In this document: piece after piece, positions 6,302 through 6,929 of the stretch | Layout: each line of letters begins with the position of its first letter | Position numbering within the stretch: the first letter of the stretch is position 1 | Source: Bacteroidia bacterium | Lineage (GTDB): Bacteria; Bacteroidota; Bacteroidia; Bacteroidales; VadinHA17 | Assembly: GCA_026391515.1 (NCBI GenBank) | Contig: JAPLEC010000189.1 | Location: forward strand, 1-6,929 | DNA length: 6,929 bases | Reading direction: 5' to 3' | Made by a program: the position numbers and the translations under genes | Notes under the pieces: generated by a model | Database searches by the model: none | Told to the model about the DNA's origin: nothing | What the model saw: only the letters and a program-made list of their open reading frames with translations

Positions 6302-6929
6302 ATGAAATCAATAATTTCTTCTTTCATTTTACTGTTCATCTTTATCTATTCGTTTGGGCAGACAAATTTCAAAGTCATCAAAGTGAATGGAGATATTGTT
6401 CTTAAAGCAAAAGGAGTTTCACTGGAGACCGGGACTGTTTTTTCAGAGAAAGAAGATTTGCTGTTCAGGACAGAAGGCGCAACTGCAGCCGTAATTAACT
6501 CACAGAAAGGACGACTGATCCTCACAAGCAAAAACCACAACCTTTCATCTGCCAGTTCCAATTACCTTCCCTCAATGTACAATATAAGCACCAGGGGATC
6601 CGGGACTCTTGCCAGTCTGAAAGATCTTCAGGCTCATTTTTCTGGCAATTATGTTATCCTTGGAACTGAGAAAATTGAAATAAACAGCAACAATTTCCCA
6701 ATAAGCGATGAGAGCTTCTTTTTCTTAAAATACATCTACAAAGGTGAAAGCATAAACAAAAAGCTTGATCATATAGGAGATACCCTGATAATTGACAAAA
6801 AAACTTTGTTTACTATTGACGGGAAACAGGTCCCCTGCCCTGACAATACCAATATTGCGCTTTTCTACAAGAAAGGAGCAGATTATATACTTATCAACAA
6901 CTTCGACCTGATCTTTCCGGATGCGCAAC
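6302..6929 (+). CDS. Exported protein of unknown function with weak FecR-like N-terminal segment (partial)
   Basis: The first 209 codons of a plus-strand gene that leaves the right edge of the window; the frame stays open throughout, as checked by hand translation. Residues 1-19 are a signal peptide with a Bacteroidota-style SFG|Q cleavage site, so the protein is exported. Residues about 22-70 (FKVIKVNGDIVLK, an LETGTVF turn, then a strand pattern ending GRLILTS) resemble the beta-rich FecR-type fold, in which a 'G-x-V' strand, an 'L-x-x-G' turn and a short strand ladder recur. This resemblance is weak and should not be read as a FecR function. The rest, ending in ALFYKKGADYILINNFDLIF, has no motif I recognise. 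It begins 40 bp after the caspase gene with no visible promoter or terminator between, so the two are probably co-transcribed. The pairing makes it a candidate partner, regulator or substrate of the caspase protein, but nothing in the sequence proves this. Confidence 0.8.
   Translation, partial: MKSIISSFILLFIFIYSFGQTNFKVIKVNGDIVLKAKGVSLETGTVFSEKEDLLFRTEGATAAVINSQKGRLILTSKNHNLSSASSNYLPSMYNISTRGSGTLASLKDLQAHFSGNYVILGTEKIEINSNNFPISDESFFFLKYIYKGESINKKLDHIGDTLIIDKKTLFTIDGKQVPCPDNTNIALFYKKGADYILINNFDLIFPDAQ

Overview
The window (6,929 bp, AT-rich) looks like a chromosome segment of a Bacteroidota organism, perhaps an environmental or gut-type Bacteroidales relative. This is inferred from three things. 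Matches to the Bacteroidota -7 promoter box (TAnnTTTG) precede two genes, and clear Shine-Dalgarno sequences are absent. Signal peptides have the usual Bacteroidota look, including an SFG|Q-type cleavage site and a lipoprotein. The gene families (DUF1680 glycosidase lipoprotein, secreted WD40-like/caspase protein, Crp/Fnr regulator with an N-terminal Cys cluster) are also common there. No species can be named from the sequence alone.

Layout. At the left edge is the 5' part of a Crp/Fnr-family regulator on the minus strand (1-347, runs off the window). It is divergent from a plus-strand PHP-family histidinol-phosphatase (462-1247). Their 114-bp shared intergenic region holds a perfect 8-bp inverted repeat at 407-427 and a -7 box for the regulator. 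Downstream of the phosphatase lies a compact palindromic repeat element (about 1269-1365) of the GGAATGAC/GTCATTCC type. A putative promoter and a second operator-like inverted repeat follow, then a large lipoprotein glycoside hydrolase of the DUF1680 group (1448-3805; GH127/GH146-like beta-L-arabinofuranosidase). A 119-bp gap with nested hairpins separates it from the last unit. That unit is a secreted WD40-like/Ig-like/caspase protein with an intact His-Cys dyad (3925-6261), followed after 40 bp by a second secreted protein of unknown function with a weak FecR-like N-terminal segment (6302 to the window end).

How they fit together. The regulator/phosphatase pair, the arabinofuranosidase and the caspase pair look like three separate transcription units. 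Of these, only the last suggests a functional pairing: an exported caspase-fold peptidase next to a small exported partner of unknown role. It is the best candidate for a poorly described system here, but a link beyond co-transcription is inference. There is no gene-free stretch longer than 300 bp, and no tRNA, rRNA, CRISPR array or transposase was seen.
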